Below, piece by piece: positions 37,456 to 46,069 of a DNA stretch of 64,000 nucleotides; position 1 is the first letter of the stretch; each line of letters begins with the position of its first letter. Both the position numbers and the translations under genes were made by a program. This DNA is from Neobacillus sp. PS3-34 (GTDB taxonomy: Bacteria; Bacillota; Bacilli; Bacillales; Cytobacillaceae), in NCBI RefSeq assembly GCF_030915465.1, contig NZ_CP133267.1, positions 4,329,001 to 4,393,000 on the forward strand, in the 5' to 3' direction. The notes under the pieces were generated by a model. That model ran no database searches. It was not told the DNA's origin and was given only the letters and a program-made list of their open reading frames with translations.

Positions 37456-37929
37456 TTGGAGCATGATTTGGAATATGGAGGTTTTTGGAGAAGGTTTTTG
37501 GCAAGCTTGATTGATGGAATCGTTATTTCATTAATTTACACTCCAATTGAAATGGTATTTGGAACTATTTATTACGGCTCTTTTCAAGCATATTGGATTT
37601 TTTCACAGGATAATCAGTTTCCATATAATCCTTACACAACATGGACAAACCTTATAACCTTAGTGATTTCGGCAATTTATTATATTGTAATGACTAGTTC
37701 AAATCTGCAGGCTACTATTGGAAAGAAAATCTTAAAAATGAAAGTGGTTAATGACCAAGGTGAACGCATCTCAAAAGGAAAAGCATTGGTAAGATTTATA
37801 GGATATTTTATTTCAGCCCTTCCTTTATTTCTTGGATATATCATTGCGGCTTTTACTCGCAAGAAGAGAGCTTTACATGATATTATCGCAAAAACATATG
37901 TAATGAAAACAGGTAAACAGCAAACCTAG
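37456..37929 (+). CDS. RDD family membrane protein
   Basis: About 157 aa. GGFWRRFLASLIDGIVIS is the diagnostic first helix with Arg and Asp, followed by ATIGKKILKMKVVNDQG and the terminal RALHDIIAKTYV. The frame is open from 37333, but TTG 37456 with GGTGAGGG upstream matches the start of the domain; the extra 41 residues would not. Longer than the RDD protein at 25455, with a large second loop. Confidence 0.8.
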   Translation: MEHDLEYGGFWRRFLASLIDGIVISLIYTPIEMVFGTIYYGSFQAYWIFSQDNQFPYNPYTTWTNLITLVISAIYYIVMTSSNLQATIGKKILKMKVVNDQGERISKGKALVRFIGYFISALPLFLGYIIAAFTRKKRALHDIIAKTYVMKTGKQQT

Positions 37930-37956
37930 AAATGTTTCAGTAATTGGGCTAAAGAG

Positions 37957-37985
37957 TATAATATAAATATAAATATAAATATAAA
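37957..37985. repeat. Hexanucleotide repeat (TATAAA)4
   Basis: Four perfect TATAAA copies at 37962-37985, preceded by TATAA, between the RDD gene and the acyl-CoA dehydrogenase start at 38019. The tract overlaps a likely promoter position. Confidence 0.7.
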
Positions 37986-38018
37986 TGTGTACTTATGGAG
38001 ATAGGAGAGGCGTGTTGG

Positions 38019-39170
38019 ATGAGTTTATTAGAGAACAAAACGATAGAAGATCGGCTTCAAACGATGGGTCAGCTAGCCAAAAATTTTTCTAGCCGTGCCT
38101 CTAAGTACGACGAAGAAGGTAAATTTCCCTTTGAAAATATCCAGGATCTGAAAGATGCAGGTTATACCACCTTAACAGTTCCCAAACAATATGGGGGGGC
38201 TGAAATTTCACTTTATGAATTGATTCGTCTTCAGGAGAAATTAGCTGAAGGTGATGGGGCGACAGCCCTTTCTATTGGATGGCATATGGGAATCATTAAA
38301 AATCTGGGAGAGAAAAAGAGATGGAATGAGCCTGTATTTGCCATGGTATGTGAAGAAGTTAATAAAGGGGCACTAATTAATAGCGCTGCTACCGAGCCAC
38401 AAACCGGCAGTCCTACCAGAGGAGGCAGGCCTCAGACTACTGCCGTTCAGGAGAACGGAAAATGGATGTTAAACGGCCGTAAAACATTTACCACCATGTC
38501 ACCTGTACTTGATTTCTTCATAGTTAGTGCAGCCATACATGGAACAGAAGAAGTAGGAAATTTCCTTATACCACGAAACACAAAAGGTATTTTAATAGAA
38601 GATACATGGGACAGCATTGCTATGAGAGGTACTGGAAGCCACGATTTGATTTTGCAGGATGTGGTGATTGATAATGAGAAATTGGTAGAGACGCTGGGAA
38701 AGGGTGATAAGAAACCAAACGGTTGGCTTCTCCATATCCCAGCATGCTATCTGGGGATTGCTAAAGCTGCTCAAAAGTATTCCATTCAATTCGCCAAGGA
38801 ATACTCACCTAACAGCATTACAGGAACAATCATCGATCTGCCGGCTGTTAAACAAAAAATCGGGGAGATGGAACTGCACGCTATGCAGGCGTCCCATTTT
38901 CTGTATTCTGCAGCTAAGCAATGGGATGAGGCCGCAGAAGAAGAAAAACAAAAAATGGGTCCTTTATTAGGTGCTGTTAAGCTTTCCGTTACAAATACAG
39001 CTATAAATATTGTTGACCTTGCGATGAGGGTTGTGGGTGCAAGAAGTCTATCATTAAAAAACCCCTTACAACGCTATTATCGTGATGTGCGTGCAGGGCT
39101 CCACAATCCCCCAATGGATGATATGACCATTCAATTACTTGCTCAACAAGCTATTTCAGCAAAAGAGTAA
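38019..39170 (+). CDS. Acyl-CoA dehydrogenase family protein (YdbM-like)
   Basis: A 383-aa flavoprotein that oxidises an acyl-CoA at the alpha-beta bond or acts in a related reaction. N-terminal helical domain (FPFENIQDLKDAGYTTLTVPKQYGG), middle beta domain (NSAATEPQTGSPTRGGRPQTTA, NGRKTFTTMS), and C-terminal helical bundle with VVGARSLSLKNPLQRYYRDVRAG. The classic catalytic Glu is not obvious, and the size fits the YdbM/DszC-like branch. ATG 38019 is chosen because GGAGAGG stands eight bases before it. A hexamer repeat lies in the leader. Confidence 0.85.
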   Translation: MSLLENKTIEDRLQTMGQLAKNFSSRASKYDEEGKFPFENIQDLKDAGYTTLTVPKQYGGAEISLYELIRLQEKLAEGDGATALSIGWHMGIIKNLGEKKRWNEPVFAMVCEEVNKGALINSAATEPQTGSPTRGGRPQTTAVQENGKWMLNGRKTFTTMSPVLDFFIVSAAIHGTEEVGNFLIPRNTKGILIEDTWDSIAMRGTGSHDLILQDVVIDNEKLVETLGKGDKKPNGWLLHIPACYLGIAKAAQKYSIQFAKEYSPNSITGTIIDLPAVKQKIGEMELHAMQASHFLYSAAKQWDEAAEEEKQKMGPLLGAVKLSVTNTAINIVDLAMRVVGARSLSLKNPLQRYYRDVRAGLHNPPMDDMTIQLLAQQAISAKE

Positions 39171-39238
39171 TATGGTGGAAATAAACAATATTAATTTACT
39201 ATTAATTTGAGCACCCTATTTTCAAAGGGGTGATTTTA

Positions 39239-39400
39239 ATGCCACGAGGAAAAGAATTAGAACAGCTTCCAATGGCAAATTCAGCTCCATCTGCTGGATA
39301 TGATAAAGGAAGAATGAAAAGGGATGACCTAAACAGTATTACCCAGCACGAACAGCCAGAACCAGCGGATGTGGAAAAAGAGAACGAGGATATGATATAA
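39239..39400 (+). CDS. Small hydrophilic hypothetical protein, 53 aa
   Basis: ATG 39239 behind AAAGGGGTGAT. The protein has PRGKELEQLPMANSAPSAGYDKGRMKRDD and an acidic tail ending ENEDMI, likely disordered. It lies between the acyl-CoA dehydrogenase and a convergent SASP gene and has a terminator after it. Small disordered proteins like this are often sporulation-related in Bacillus, but there is no direct evidence here. Confidence 0.6.
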   Translation: MPRGKELEQLPMANSAPSAGYDKGRMKRDDLNSITQHEQPEPADVEKENEDMI

Positions 39401-39404
39401 ACGG

Positions 39405-39440
39405 TAAAGGCAGGAATTTATTTCCTGCCTTTAACATTTT
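39405..39440. terminator. Terminator between convergent small genes
   Basis: TAAAGGCAGGAA/TTCCTGCCTTTA hairpin followed by AACATTTTT. Confidence 0.75.
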
Positions 39441-39618
39441 TATTCTTCATTTAATTCTGATATATCCACAACTGTGCGCTCCTCGAGGGGCCACGTAAAT
39501 GGACTGTTGCTGTCCGCCCATCTTCATTTAATTGATCAATCCAAACAGAGGCTCCATTATATTTAACCTCTACATCTGCAGAAGAAGATAAAATTTGTTT
39601 TAGTCTTCTTTCGTTCAT
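39440..39618 (-). CDS. SspH-type small acid-soluble spore protein, frameshifted
   Basis: A 59-aa spore core protein of the H family: MNERRLKQILSSSADVEVKYNGASVWIDQLN at the start and, after correction, EERTVVDISELNEE at the end. The break is at GGCC 39489-39492 (a G4CC run on the plus strand); restoring one C gives the expected HLRGP-LEERTV joint. GGGGAG precedes the ATG. SspH proteins are made in the forespore. Not visible as a long frame because of the break. Confidence 0.82.
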
Positions 39619-39824
39619 TTTTTTTCACTCCCCATCATGTTTTCACCTTATTGTTCGATTTTTCGGCTTTTTTATTCCTTCTTTTATTTTAATTAATATT
39701 TGAATGGCAAGAAGATAAATAGATAGTTAAAAGAAGGCCACAATGTGATAAAATAAATACTTGTTAACCTAATAAACATCCATCAGCGAATTGAAAAATA
39801 CAACAAGTTTGGACGTGGCAGTGT

Positions 39825-40103
39825 ATGAACAAAGAGTTAATTAATGTAATGGAAGAAATCGTAACGACCTTGGTAACGGTCAGCATGCTTAGCCCAGATT
39901 ATCAGACTTTTTGCCAGTGTAATAAATGCCGAAATGATATCATGGCGCTAAGCCTGAATACACTTCCAAGCCACTACGTGACAACAGAAGAAGGCCGTAA
40001 ATTGGTTTTCGAACAGCTTAATACAAACGAAAATCGTAAATGGATCAATAAAAGAATCATTAGTGCCATTCACACAGTTGGGAAATATCCTAAACATGAT
40101 TAA
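39825..40103 (+). CDS. ComFB family protein
   Basis: A 92-aa protein matching the late competence development protein ComFB family: NVMEEIVTTLV, then FCQCNKCRNDIMALSLNTLPSHYVTTEEG. In B. subtilis comFB lies in the comF operon; cyanobacterial homologues bind cyclic di-nucleotides. The two cysteines of CNKC may bind zinc. Here it stands alone, with a weak ribosome binding site and a terminator after it. Confidence 0.82.
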   Translation: MNKELINVMEEIVTTLVTVSMLSPDYQTFCQCNKCRNDIMALSLNTLPSHYVTTEEGRKLVFEQLNTNENRKWINKRIISAIHTVGKYPKHD

Positions 40104-40114
40104 CTGTGAATTAT

Positions 40115-40144
40115 AAAAAAGACCTAATTTGGTCTTCTTTTTTT
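40115..40144 (+). terminator. Rho-independent terminator
   Basis: AAAAAAGACC/GGTCTTCTTTTT hairpin. Confidence 0.85.
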
Positions 40145-40225
40145 GGTCAAAAAACTTCACAAAATTAGATTAGTGGATTACAATAAATAAAACATATAAA
40201 ACCGATAAGATAGGTGGGAATAATT

Positions 40226-40645
40226 ATGCGAAACAAGACAATACCTCAGCCACTTGTCCGTACCAATCAATGGTTTATTGTAATCAGTGTATTAATTTCA
40301 TGGTTTACACAACTGGAATGGATACTCGCTATCCCACTCGCTGCTGGGCTAATGGGTTTGTTTTTTGGCTTCAACCCAGTAATGCGTCTGGCAAAAGTTT
40401 TTTTGAAAAAGGCACCAAGTGAATACATTCCTGAGGATTGGGATCAGCAGCAATTTAATCAAACAATCGCTGTAGTTTGCCTTGGCGGGGGACTAGCGTG
40501 TTTTCTGTTTAACTGGTATATTGCAGCTTATATTTTCACAGCTATGGTAGCTCTGGCCGCCGGCATCGCCTTAATGGGTTTTTGCATCGGGTGTTTTATC
40601 AGGTATCAATGGAAGCAATATCAATATAGAAATTCATTAAAATAA
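40226..40645 (+). CDS. DUF4395 family membrane protein
   Basis: A 139-aa protein with four helices in two hairpins. The DUF4395 marks are IPQPLVRTNQW near the N-terminus, NPVMRLAK, and YIPEDWDQQQFNQTIAVV between the hairpins; GCFIRYQWK ends the fold. ATG 40226 is preferred with GGTGGG seven bases before it. In other genomes DUF4395 is found near thioredoxin-like or sulfurtransferase genes, but not here. Confidence 0.82.
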   Translation: MRNKTIPQPLVRTNQWFIVISVLISWFTQLEWILAIPLAAGLMGLFFGFNPVMRLAKVFLKKAPSEYIPEDWDQQQFNQTIAVVCLGGGLACFLFNWYIAAYIFTAMVALAAGIALMGFCIGCFIRYQWKQYQYRNSLK

Positions 40646-40658
40646 AATTAGCACAATG

Positions 40659-40684
40659 AGCACTCCGTGGAGTGCTTTTTCTTT
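40659..40684 (+). terminator. Rho-independent terminator
   Basis: AGCACTCC/GGAGTGCT with a 2-nt centre and a T run. Confidence 0.8.
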
Positions 40685-40776
40685 TATCTCATTTAATTTA
40701 AATAGTTTAAAATTTTTGATTATGATACCATTGGAGCAGGAATTTACATGATTCTTCAAATGAAGAGGTGAATAGT

Positions 40777-42552
40777 ATGGGCAAACTTTCACAGGATTAT
40801 TTATTAATCAGATCGGCTTTTCCTGCGAAGGCAGATTACATTCGTTTCCCTGTTACAGTTCAAAAACTGGCGGAAATACTCTATTGCACACCAAGGAATG
40901 CCAAGAACATATTATTGAAAATGATTGAACTTAAATGGATAGGTTTCGAACCTGGCAAGGGAAGGGGAAATGCTTCACAACTTTGTTTTCTTGCCAATAT
41001 GAAAGAGTTATTAATAGAAGAAACAAAAAGTCTGGCTTTAGCTGGTAAAATGGATGAAGCTTTAATATTAATTAAAAAGTACGGGGACGATGAGAGCAAA
41101 AGTACATTTATAAGCTGGCTTTCCGATTTTTTTGGTTATAAGGTTTCTTCAGATAAGGATCGATATCTGGAAACACTTAGGATGCCGATTTACCGGCGAA
41201 TAAACACGCTTGATCCTGCTTCCTGCTTTTACCGGCTTGACGCACATATGATAAAACAAATTTATGATACTTTAGTGGAATATAATTATGAAACTCGAAA
41301 ATTAACAGGCAGGCTCGCCCATCATTGGAAAAAAAATATTGATGCAACACAATGGATCTTTTATATTCGCAAGGGGATAAAGTTTCATAATGGTAAAGAG
41401 TTTAATGCCGAAGATGTGATATTTTCTCTCAACCGATTAAAATCTGAATTCCCAAATCAAAATTGGCTCGTAAAAGAAATTGAGGAAATTTTACCCCTAT
41501 CCAAATATTCTGTTTGTATTAAATTAAAAAAGCCAAATTATGTGCTACCACAATACTTTGCCTATACACCTACTTCCATAAAATCATCGGATGGAGCAGC
41601 TTTTAATGGCACAGGTCCATATAGATTAAAGGAAAATACATCGGGAAAATGCGTTTTAGAGGCATGGGATTACCATTTTTCTGGAAGAGCTTTGGTAGAC
41701 CAAGTAGAATTGATTCATATCCCTGAAGGAGAAGAAATAATTTCTGAAGAAGATGGGAGGCTTTTGCAAATTCACGCAGGCGAAGGAGAGAAAGAAAGGG
41801 AAGATAGCTGGAATGGCACAGAAAATTTTTTGGCAGGAAGTACGGTTCTTACTTTAAATTTAAAGAAGGAATCACCGCTAAACGATCATCGATTTCGGAT
41901 TGCTCTATCCAAGCTTATAAACCGGCGTCAGCTTTTGGTTGAACTAGGTGAACCTCGTTTTTACCCTGCATCAGGGTTCCATGTGAATATGCTTCCGACC
42001 ATAACCGATAGAGATTTCTCTCAAATCCAGGGATTGAATCTTCTTAAAGAATCAATTTATGACGGTGAGGAATTAACCATCTATACTTACAGACGCCATC
42101 AGACAGATGCACTTTGGCTCAAACATTACTTAGTGTCCTTCGGCATCAAATTGAACGTTTCCATATTTTCATGGGATGATCTGCAGCGTGCAGAGGTGCA
42201 AATGCAGGCTGATATGATTTTATTTGAAGCTGTCTTAAGTGAAGGAGATATCCAATTTTTTGATTTGCTGCAATCAGGATACAGCTTTATAAAAAACCAT
42301 TTAAATGAAGAGCTTTATGACGATATTAATAACTGCGTCGATTCGTTAGTGGCCGAGGCATCTTTTGAAGTAAGATTACAAAAGATACACGGTCTCGAGA
42401 AAAGGTTAAAGGAAAGTGCTGCAGTGATTTTTCTTTGCCATAAAAATGTGATTGCTTCCTCACATCCCAGCCTAAAGGGGGTTAAAGTCAATGAAAAAGG
42501 CTGGATCGATTTTAAGGATGTCTGGATTGACGATGTGAGTTTTGAAAAATAG
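40777..42552 (+). CDS. SgrR-family regulator (HTH plus solute-binding domain)
   Basis: A 591-aa protein. The N-terminal 110 residues form an SgrR-type winged helix (VQKLAEILYCTPRNAKNILLKM), and the rest is a family 5 oligopeptide/solute-binding domain (LDPASCFYRLDAHMIKQIYDTLVEY, WIFYIRKGIKFHNGKEFNAEDVIFSLNRL). Such proteins sense a small molecule in the cytosol and control a transporter; E. coli SgrR responds to sugar-phosphate stress. ATG 40777 has AGAGGTG in front. The convergent MFS gene is a possible target. Confidence 0.88.
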   Translation: MGKLSQDYLLIRSAFPAKADYIRFPVTVQKLAEILYCTPRNAKNILLKMIELKWIGFEPGKGRGNASQLCFLANMKELLIEETKSLALAGKMDEALILIKKYGDDESKSTFISWLSDFFGYKVSSDKDRYLETLRMPIYRRINTLDPASCFYRLDAHMIKQIYDTLVEYNYETRKLTGRLAHHWKKNIDATQWIFYIRKGIKFHNGKEFNAEDVIFSLNRLKSEFPNQNWLVKEIEEILPLSKYSVCIKLKKPNYVLPQYFAYTPTSIKSSDGAAFNGTGPYRLKENTSGKCVLEAWDYHFSGRALVDQVELIHIPEGEEIISEEDGRLLQIHAGEGEKEREDSWNGTENFLAGSTVLTLNLKKESPLNDHRFRIALSKLINRRQLLVELGEPRFYPASGFHVNMLPTITDRDFSQIQGLNLLKESIYDGEELTIYTYRRHQTDALWLKHYLVSFGIKLNVSIFSWDDLQRAEVQMQADMILFEAVLSEGDIQFFDLLQSGYSFIKNHLNEELYDDINNCVDSLVAEASFEVRLQKIHGLEKRLKESAAVIFLCHKNVIASSHPSLKGVKVNEKGWIDFKDVWIDDVSFEK

Positions 42553-42586
42553 TAAAGCAGGATGGTTTTTTCATCCTGCTTTACTC
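42552..42586. terminator. Bidirectional terminator
   Basis: TAAAGCAGGATG/CATCCTGCTTTA with a T-rich loop between convergent genes. Confidence 0.88.
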
Positions 42587-42587
42587 G

Positions 42588-43805
42588 TTATCGAAGTTTC
42601 CAAAGTGGAGTTCTTAAATAGATAAGGAAGAAGACAATATTCCAGATTGCTGAACCGATGAATATTGGTATTGGACCAAACCAAAGCAGCGCAAAGCCTG
42701 CAAAGTACATTGCCAACGGCATCGCCGTTCTAAAGAGTGTTCCCGTAATACCGCCAATTCTTCCCATAAGGTGTGGAGATGTTTGTTCGTGCCGGATTGT
42801 ATAGGATGTAATAATATAAAATGAAAGTGAAATTCCATTTAAAAATAATCCAAGAGTAAAGACGTATAGACTTTGTCCTGCAGAGAAGATCAGATAAGAA
42901 AGACTGCTTAACAGGAATGACACCCCAAATAAGCCGCCGATACCAGTTTTTTGCCGTAATCGTGAAGCAAGCAAGCTTCCAAGCCCACCTCCGGCACCAG
43001 ACATTGATAGGACGATTGCCAATAGAGAAGACGATAGATGGAGAACATCTTTAGCATAAAATATAACAGTCGTACTGACGACAATCATCGAGCAATTGAT
43101 AAAAATAATAAATAATGTCATCGTATAAAGAGTTGTATTTGTTTTAAAGGCAGCCCAGCCCTCGGACAGTTCCCTCCAGAAGTTTTCCTGTTTCCTTTTC
43201 ATGTCATGATTTATTTCCATTTGCCATAACAGCACTATACAAATTAAATAGGCAAAAGCAGAAATGAAAATACCATTTGAAATATCAGCAAAAAGAAATG
43301 CCAGTCCGGACAATGCCGGGCCCATTATACTTACGAGTGTCTCCATTAAACTAAATTTCGCATTGGCACTAGTAAGTTTTTCTGAAGGCACGATTAATTT
43401 TGTCAGGCTAATTTGAGCGTTAAAATATCCATAATTAAAGGTCATTAACAAAAATCCAATCATGTAATAAATAAACATCCATTCATTTTGTGATCGAAAT
43501 AGAAATCCCATTGTAAACAAAAGAATCGCCTGAGTAGCAGTCATCCACAGAACCCATTTTTTCTTATTGACCCGATCTACAAGAACACCGACAAAAATTC
43601 CAAAGATAAAATTTGGTAACAATTCTGCTGTTCGCATCGATGTCATTGCGACAGGAGAATGGGTCATATCATACATAACAAGTGGCAGGACAATTTCATA
43701 GACCTTGTTTCCTATGGTTAATAATAGAGAACTAAGCAACAGCATTGAAAATGATTTATTTTCCATTCGTACTGTCTTATTTCGAGAAATGATTTGAGCT
43801 TGCAT
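42588..43805 (-). CDS. MFS transporter
   Basis: A 405-aa, 12-helix major facilitator (MFS_3-like, as in macrolide and siderophore exporters). GVLVDRVNKKKWVLWMTATQ is the loop 2-3 motif, and GGLGSLLASRLRQK its counterpart in the second half. ATG 43805 has GGAGTGA upstream and is preferred over an ATG eight codons earlier. It faces an SgrR-like regulator across a shared terminator. Substrate unknown. Confidence 0.88.
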   Translation of the reverse strand: MQAQIISRNKTVRMENKSFSMLLLSSLLLTIGNKVYEIVLPLVMYDMTHSPVAMTSMRTAELLPNFIFGIFVGVLVDRVNKKKWVLWMTATQAILLFTMGFLFRSQNEWMFIYYMIGFLLMTFNYGYFNAQISLTKLIVPSEKLTSANAKFSLMETLVSIMGPALSGLAFLFADISNGIFISAFAYLICIVLLWQMEINHDMKRKQENFWRELSEGWAAFKTNTTLYTMTLFIIFINCSMIVVSTTVIFYAKDVLHLSSSLLAIVLSMSGAGGGLGSLLASRLRQKTGIGGLFGVSFLLSSLSYLIFSAGQSLYVFTLGLFLNGISLSFYIITSYTIRHEQTSPHLMGRIGGITGTLFRTAMPLAMYFAGFALLWFGPIPIFIGSAIWNIVFFLIYLRTPLWKLR

Positions 43806-43988
43806 TTTTCTTTCACTCCAATTCAACATTTATGTTTTTATTTTAAATTGGAGTTCATTATTAAAAAATTCCATATTTATTCTTTTGTTTTTCTGCTTTT
43901 ATTTAACATTCTCCTGTCGTTATGAATTAAAAGTAGAAATATATAAGGCAAGTTTTCCAGTAAATTAACTGATAAGGTAAAATACGAA

Positions 43989-44014
43989 AAGGCCGCCAAT
44001 GGCAGCCTTTTTAA
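43989..44014 (-). terminator. Terminator of the 62-aa gene
   Basis: On the minus strand AAAGGCTGCC/GGCGGCCTTT around ATT, then a T-rich tail. Confidence 0.8.
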
Positions 44015-44203
44015 TTATTTATCATATGGATAATCAATTCTGTTACCGTTAATGGTTCCCGAGCTTTGCGGGTCTTTAACAGAATTCATATAGCTTTCAA
44101 ACTCATCTTGAACCTCTTTTGGTGCTCCGGGCTTTAAATGCCAGTTTCCAGGTTCATCGACAAAATAAGGGCTTTTTGTAAATTCCGGTCGAATTTCAGG
44201 CAT
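44015..44203 (-). CDS. Small hypothetical protein, 62 aa
   Basis: A hydrophilic, proline-rich protein (MPEIRPEFTKSPYFVDEPGNWHLKPGAP) without membrane segments. GAGGTGAT precedes the ATG, and a terminator follows the stop, so it is a real transcription unit. No family recognised. Confidence 0.7.
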   Translation of the reverse strand: MPEIRPEFTKSPYFVDEPGNWHLKPGAPKEVQDEFESYMNSVKDPQSSGTINGNRIDYPYDK

Positions 44204-44421
44204 ATTATCACCTCATTTCTTCCTATTTATATTCCCCATAGGCACCGTTAAAAAACATTAGTAACATCAATAAAATGTAAAGCAATTTTTTAAAAAATAA
44301 GGAAAAAAACATATTGCATATCAGCTATTTACGGGAGTATGATATCTAAGGAAACAGAGAGAAAATGCCAAAAATTTGATATTTACAATCAGGGATTTCC
44401 CCATTGAAAGAAGATGGATGC

Positions 44422-45681
44422 ATGAATCAGCCAGAGAAAATTAATCGTTTGAACGAACGAAATAGCATAAAAAACGGAATTGCTTCAACTATTGTCATGA
44501 ATGTTAGCAATAACTATTTTTCCCTTTTTGCGATTGGAGTGCTGGGCGCAACAAATTATCAGGTTGGCTTAATAAACTCCCTGCCGCAATTCATTGGTAT
44601 GTTTGCCATGATTGTTTGTTCAATGATGATGAATGGAATGCAAGAAAAAAAGCGTTTTACAGGTTACTCGATATTCTTTACGAGGCTTTTTTTGGTTTTT
44701 ATGTTTTTTATCCTGTATATTCCTTCAGATTTTCAAAGCTGGGCATTTGTCATTCTGGTTGGATTTATGAATTTTCCTGGCGCCTTTTCAAATCTTAGCT
44801 GGCAGTCTTTTATAGGAGATTTGATTCCCGATCACAGGAGAAGCTCTTTTTTCAGTGACCGAAATCGTGTTTTAACGATTGTAGGAATGATTACGACGTT
44901 TATAATTGGAGTTATCCTTCAGCAATTCGATAAGAGCAATTCGCTTCCTTATAAAATTTTATTTCTGGGCGCGTTTATATTTGGAATCATCGAAGTATAT
45001 TATTTAAACAAGCATATTGAGCCTAAAAGAACTGTAGAAAAAAGAACGAAAAAAGTTCAGGGATTTATAGATTGGTCAGCCTTTAAAGATAAACCATTTG
45101 CTTATTTCTTAATTTGCAGTCTTTTCTTTAATTTTGCGTGGCAAATGGCCTGGTCTTTATTCAGCATTTACCAAATCAAAGAAGCACATGCAACAGGACT
45201 ATGGATTAGCCTGTTTACGGTAGCAAACCAGATTGCCCAGATCGCCAGTTACCGCTGGTGGGGAAAAATGGCTGATAAGCACAGCAATGCAAAAATGTTA
45301 ATTTTTGCGGCGCTTGGCATGGCATCAGCTCCCATACTTACCATTTTGTCAGATAACCTAATTTATTTGGTACTCGTAAACGCATCATCTGGATTATTTG
45401 TTTCCGGGACCGTGCTTATTTTATTTAACCAATTACTAGAAGTTACGAACGAACATAATAGAGGCGCATATATTGCCAATTATAATATTTTATTGGCTAT
45501 CATTGGTTTCATTGCCCCTCAATTTGGGGTATTTCTTCTTGAATCAACCAGTATGGATCTAGCCATGACACTATCAAGTATACTAAGGGCTGCTAGTGCC
45601 ATTCCATTTTTTATCCTTTACTCTTATATGAAGAAGAATAAACTAATAACACATTTACTAAGCAAATCATCAACTAATTGA
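44422..45681 (+). CDS. MFS transporter
   Basis: A 419-aa, 12-helix transporter. NYQVGLINSLPQFIGMFAMI in helix 2 and LSWQSFIGDLIPDHRRSSFFSDRNRVL in the first half resemble the group of Bacillus permeases next to small group-specific proteins. ATG 44422 with AAGAAGATGG in front is slightly better than TTG 44404. The following 79-aa gene is 18 bp downstream and probably co-transcribed. Substrate unknown. Confidence 0.85.
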   Translation: MNQPEKINRLNERNSIKNGIASTIVMNVSNNYFSLFAIGVLGATNYQVGLINSLPQFIGMFAMIVCSMMMNGMQEKKRFTGYSIFFTRLFLVFMFFILYIPSDFQSWAFVILVGFMNFPGAFSNLSWQSFIGDLIPDHRRSSFFSDRNRVLTIVGMITTFIIGVILQQFDKSNSLPYKILFLGAFIFGIIEVYYLNKHIEPKRTVEKRTKKVQGFIDWSAFKDKPFAYFLICSLFFNFAWQMAWSLFSIYQIKEAHATGLWISLFTVANQIAQIASYRWWGKMADKHSNAKMLIFAALGMASAPILTILSDNLIYLVLVNASSGLFVSGTVLILFNQLLEVTNEHNRGAYIANYNILLAIIGFIAPQFGVFLLESTSMDLAMTLSSILRAASAIPFFILYSYMKKNKLITHLLSKSSTN

Positions 45682-45699
45682 ATCTAAGGGGATTTTCCG

Positions 45700-45939
45700 A
45701 TGAGCGAATGCAAATTAAATCATTCAGTAGAAGATGTTAGAAAAAAATTTGAAACCCAGACAGCATTTCTTCCGTCTTATATACAGGAGGCTTTTCCATC
45801 TTTTATAAACGCAGGGCCAAACCAGCCTGACCTCAACGAAGTGTTCCATTATTTTAAAAAATATGACCTATCTTCTGAAAGTGAAAGAAAAGTGCGGGAT
45901 AATGGCCTAAAAGATATTTTTGCGAAATATCACGAATAA
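45700..45939 (+). CDS. Small hypothetical protein, 79 aa
   Basis: A charged, helical protein (VEDVRKKFETQTAFLPSYIQEAF, then PDLNEVFHYFKKYDLSSESER) of a kind restricted to Bacilli; no function known. AAGGGG lies eight bases before the ATG. It follows the MFS gene closely and is closed by a terminator, so it is likely the second gene of that unit. Confidence 0.7.
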   Translation: MSECKLNHSVEDVRKKFETQTAFLPSYIQEAFPSFINAGPNQPDLNEVFHYFKKYDLSSESERKVRDNGLKDIFAKYHE

Positions 45940-45968
45940 AGTCAGAAAAAATAAAGTTTAATGGGTGG

Positions 45969-46002
45969 AATCAATTGGCATCCATATTGATTTTATTTTT
46001 TC
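45969..46002 (+). terminator. Rho-independent terminator
   Basis: AATCAAT/ATTGATT stem with a T-rich tail. Confidence 0.65.
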
Positions 46003-46069
46003 TAAATATGTGATATAGTAGTTGAGGTTCGTTTACCGTTAGTTACTGGTAAGTGAGAGGAGAAATAAA

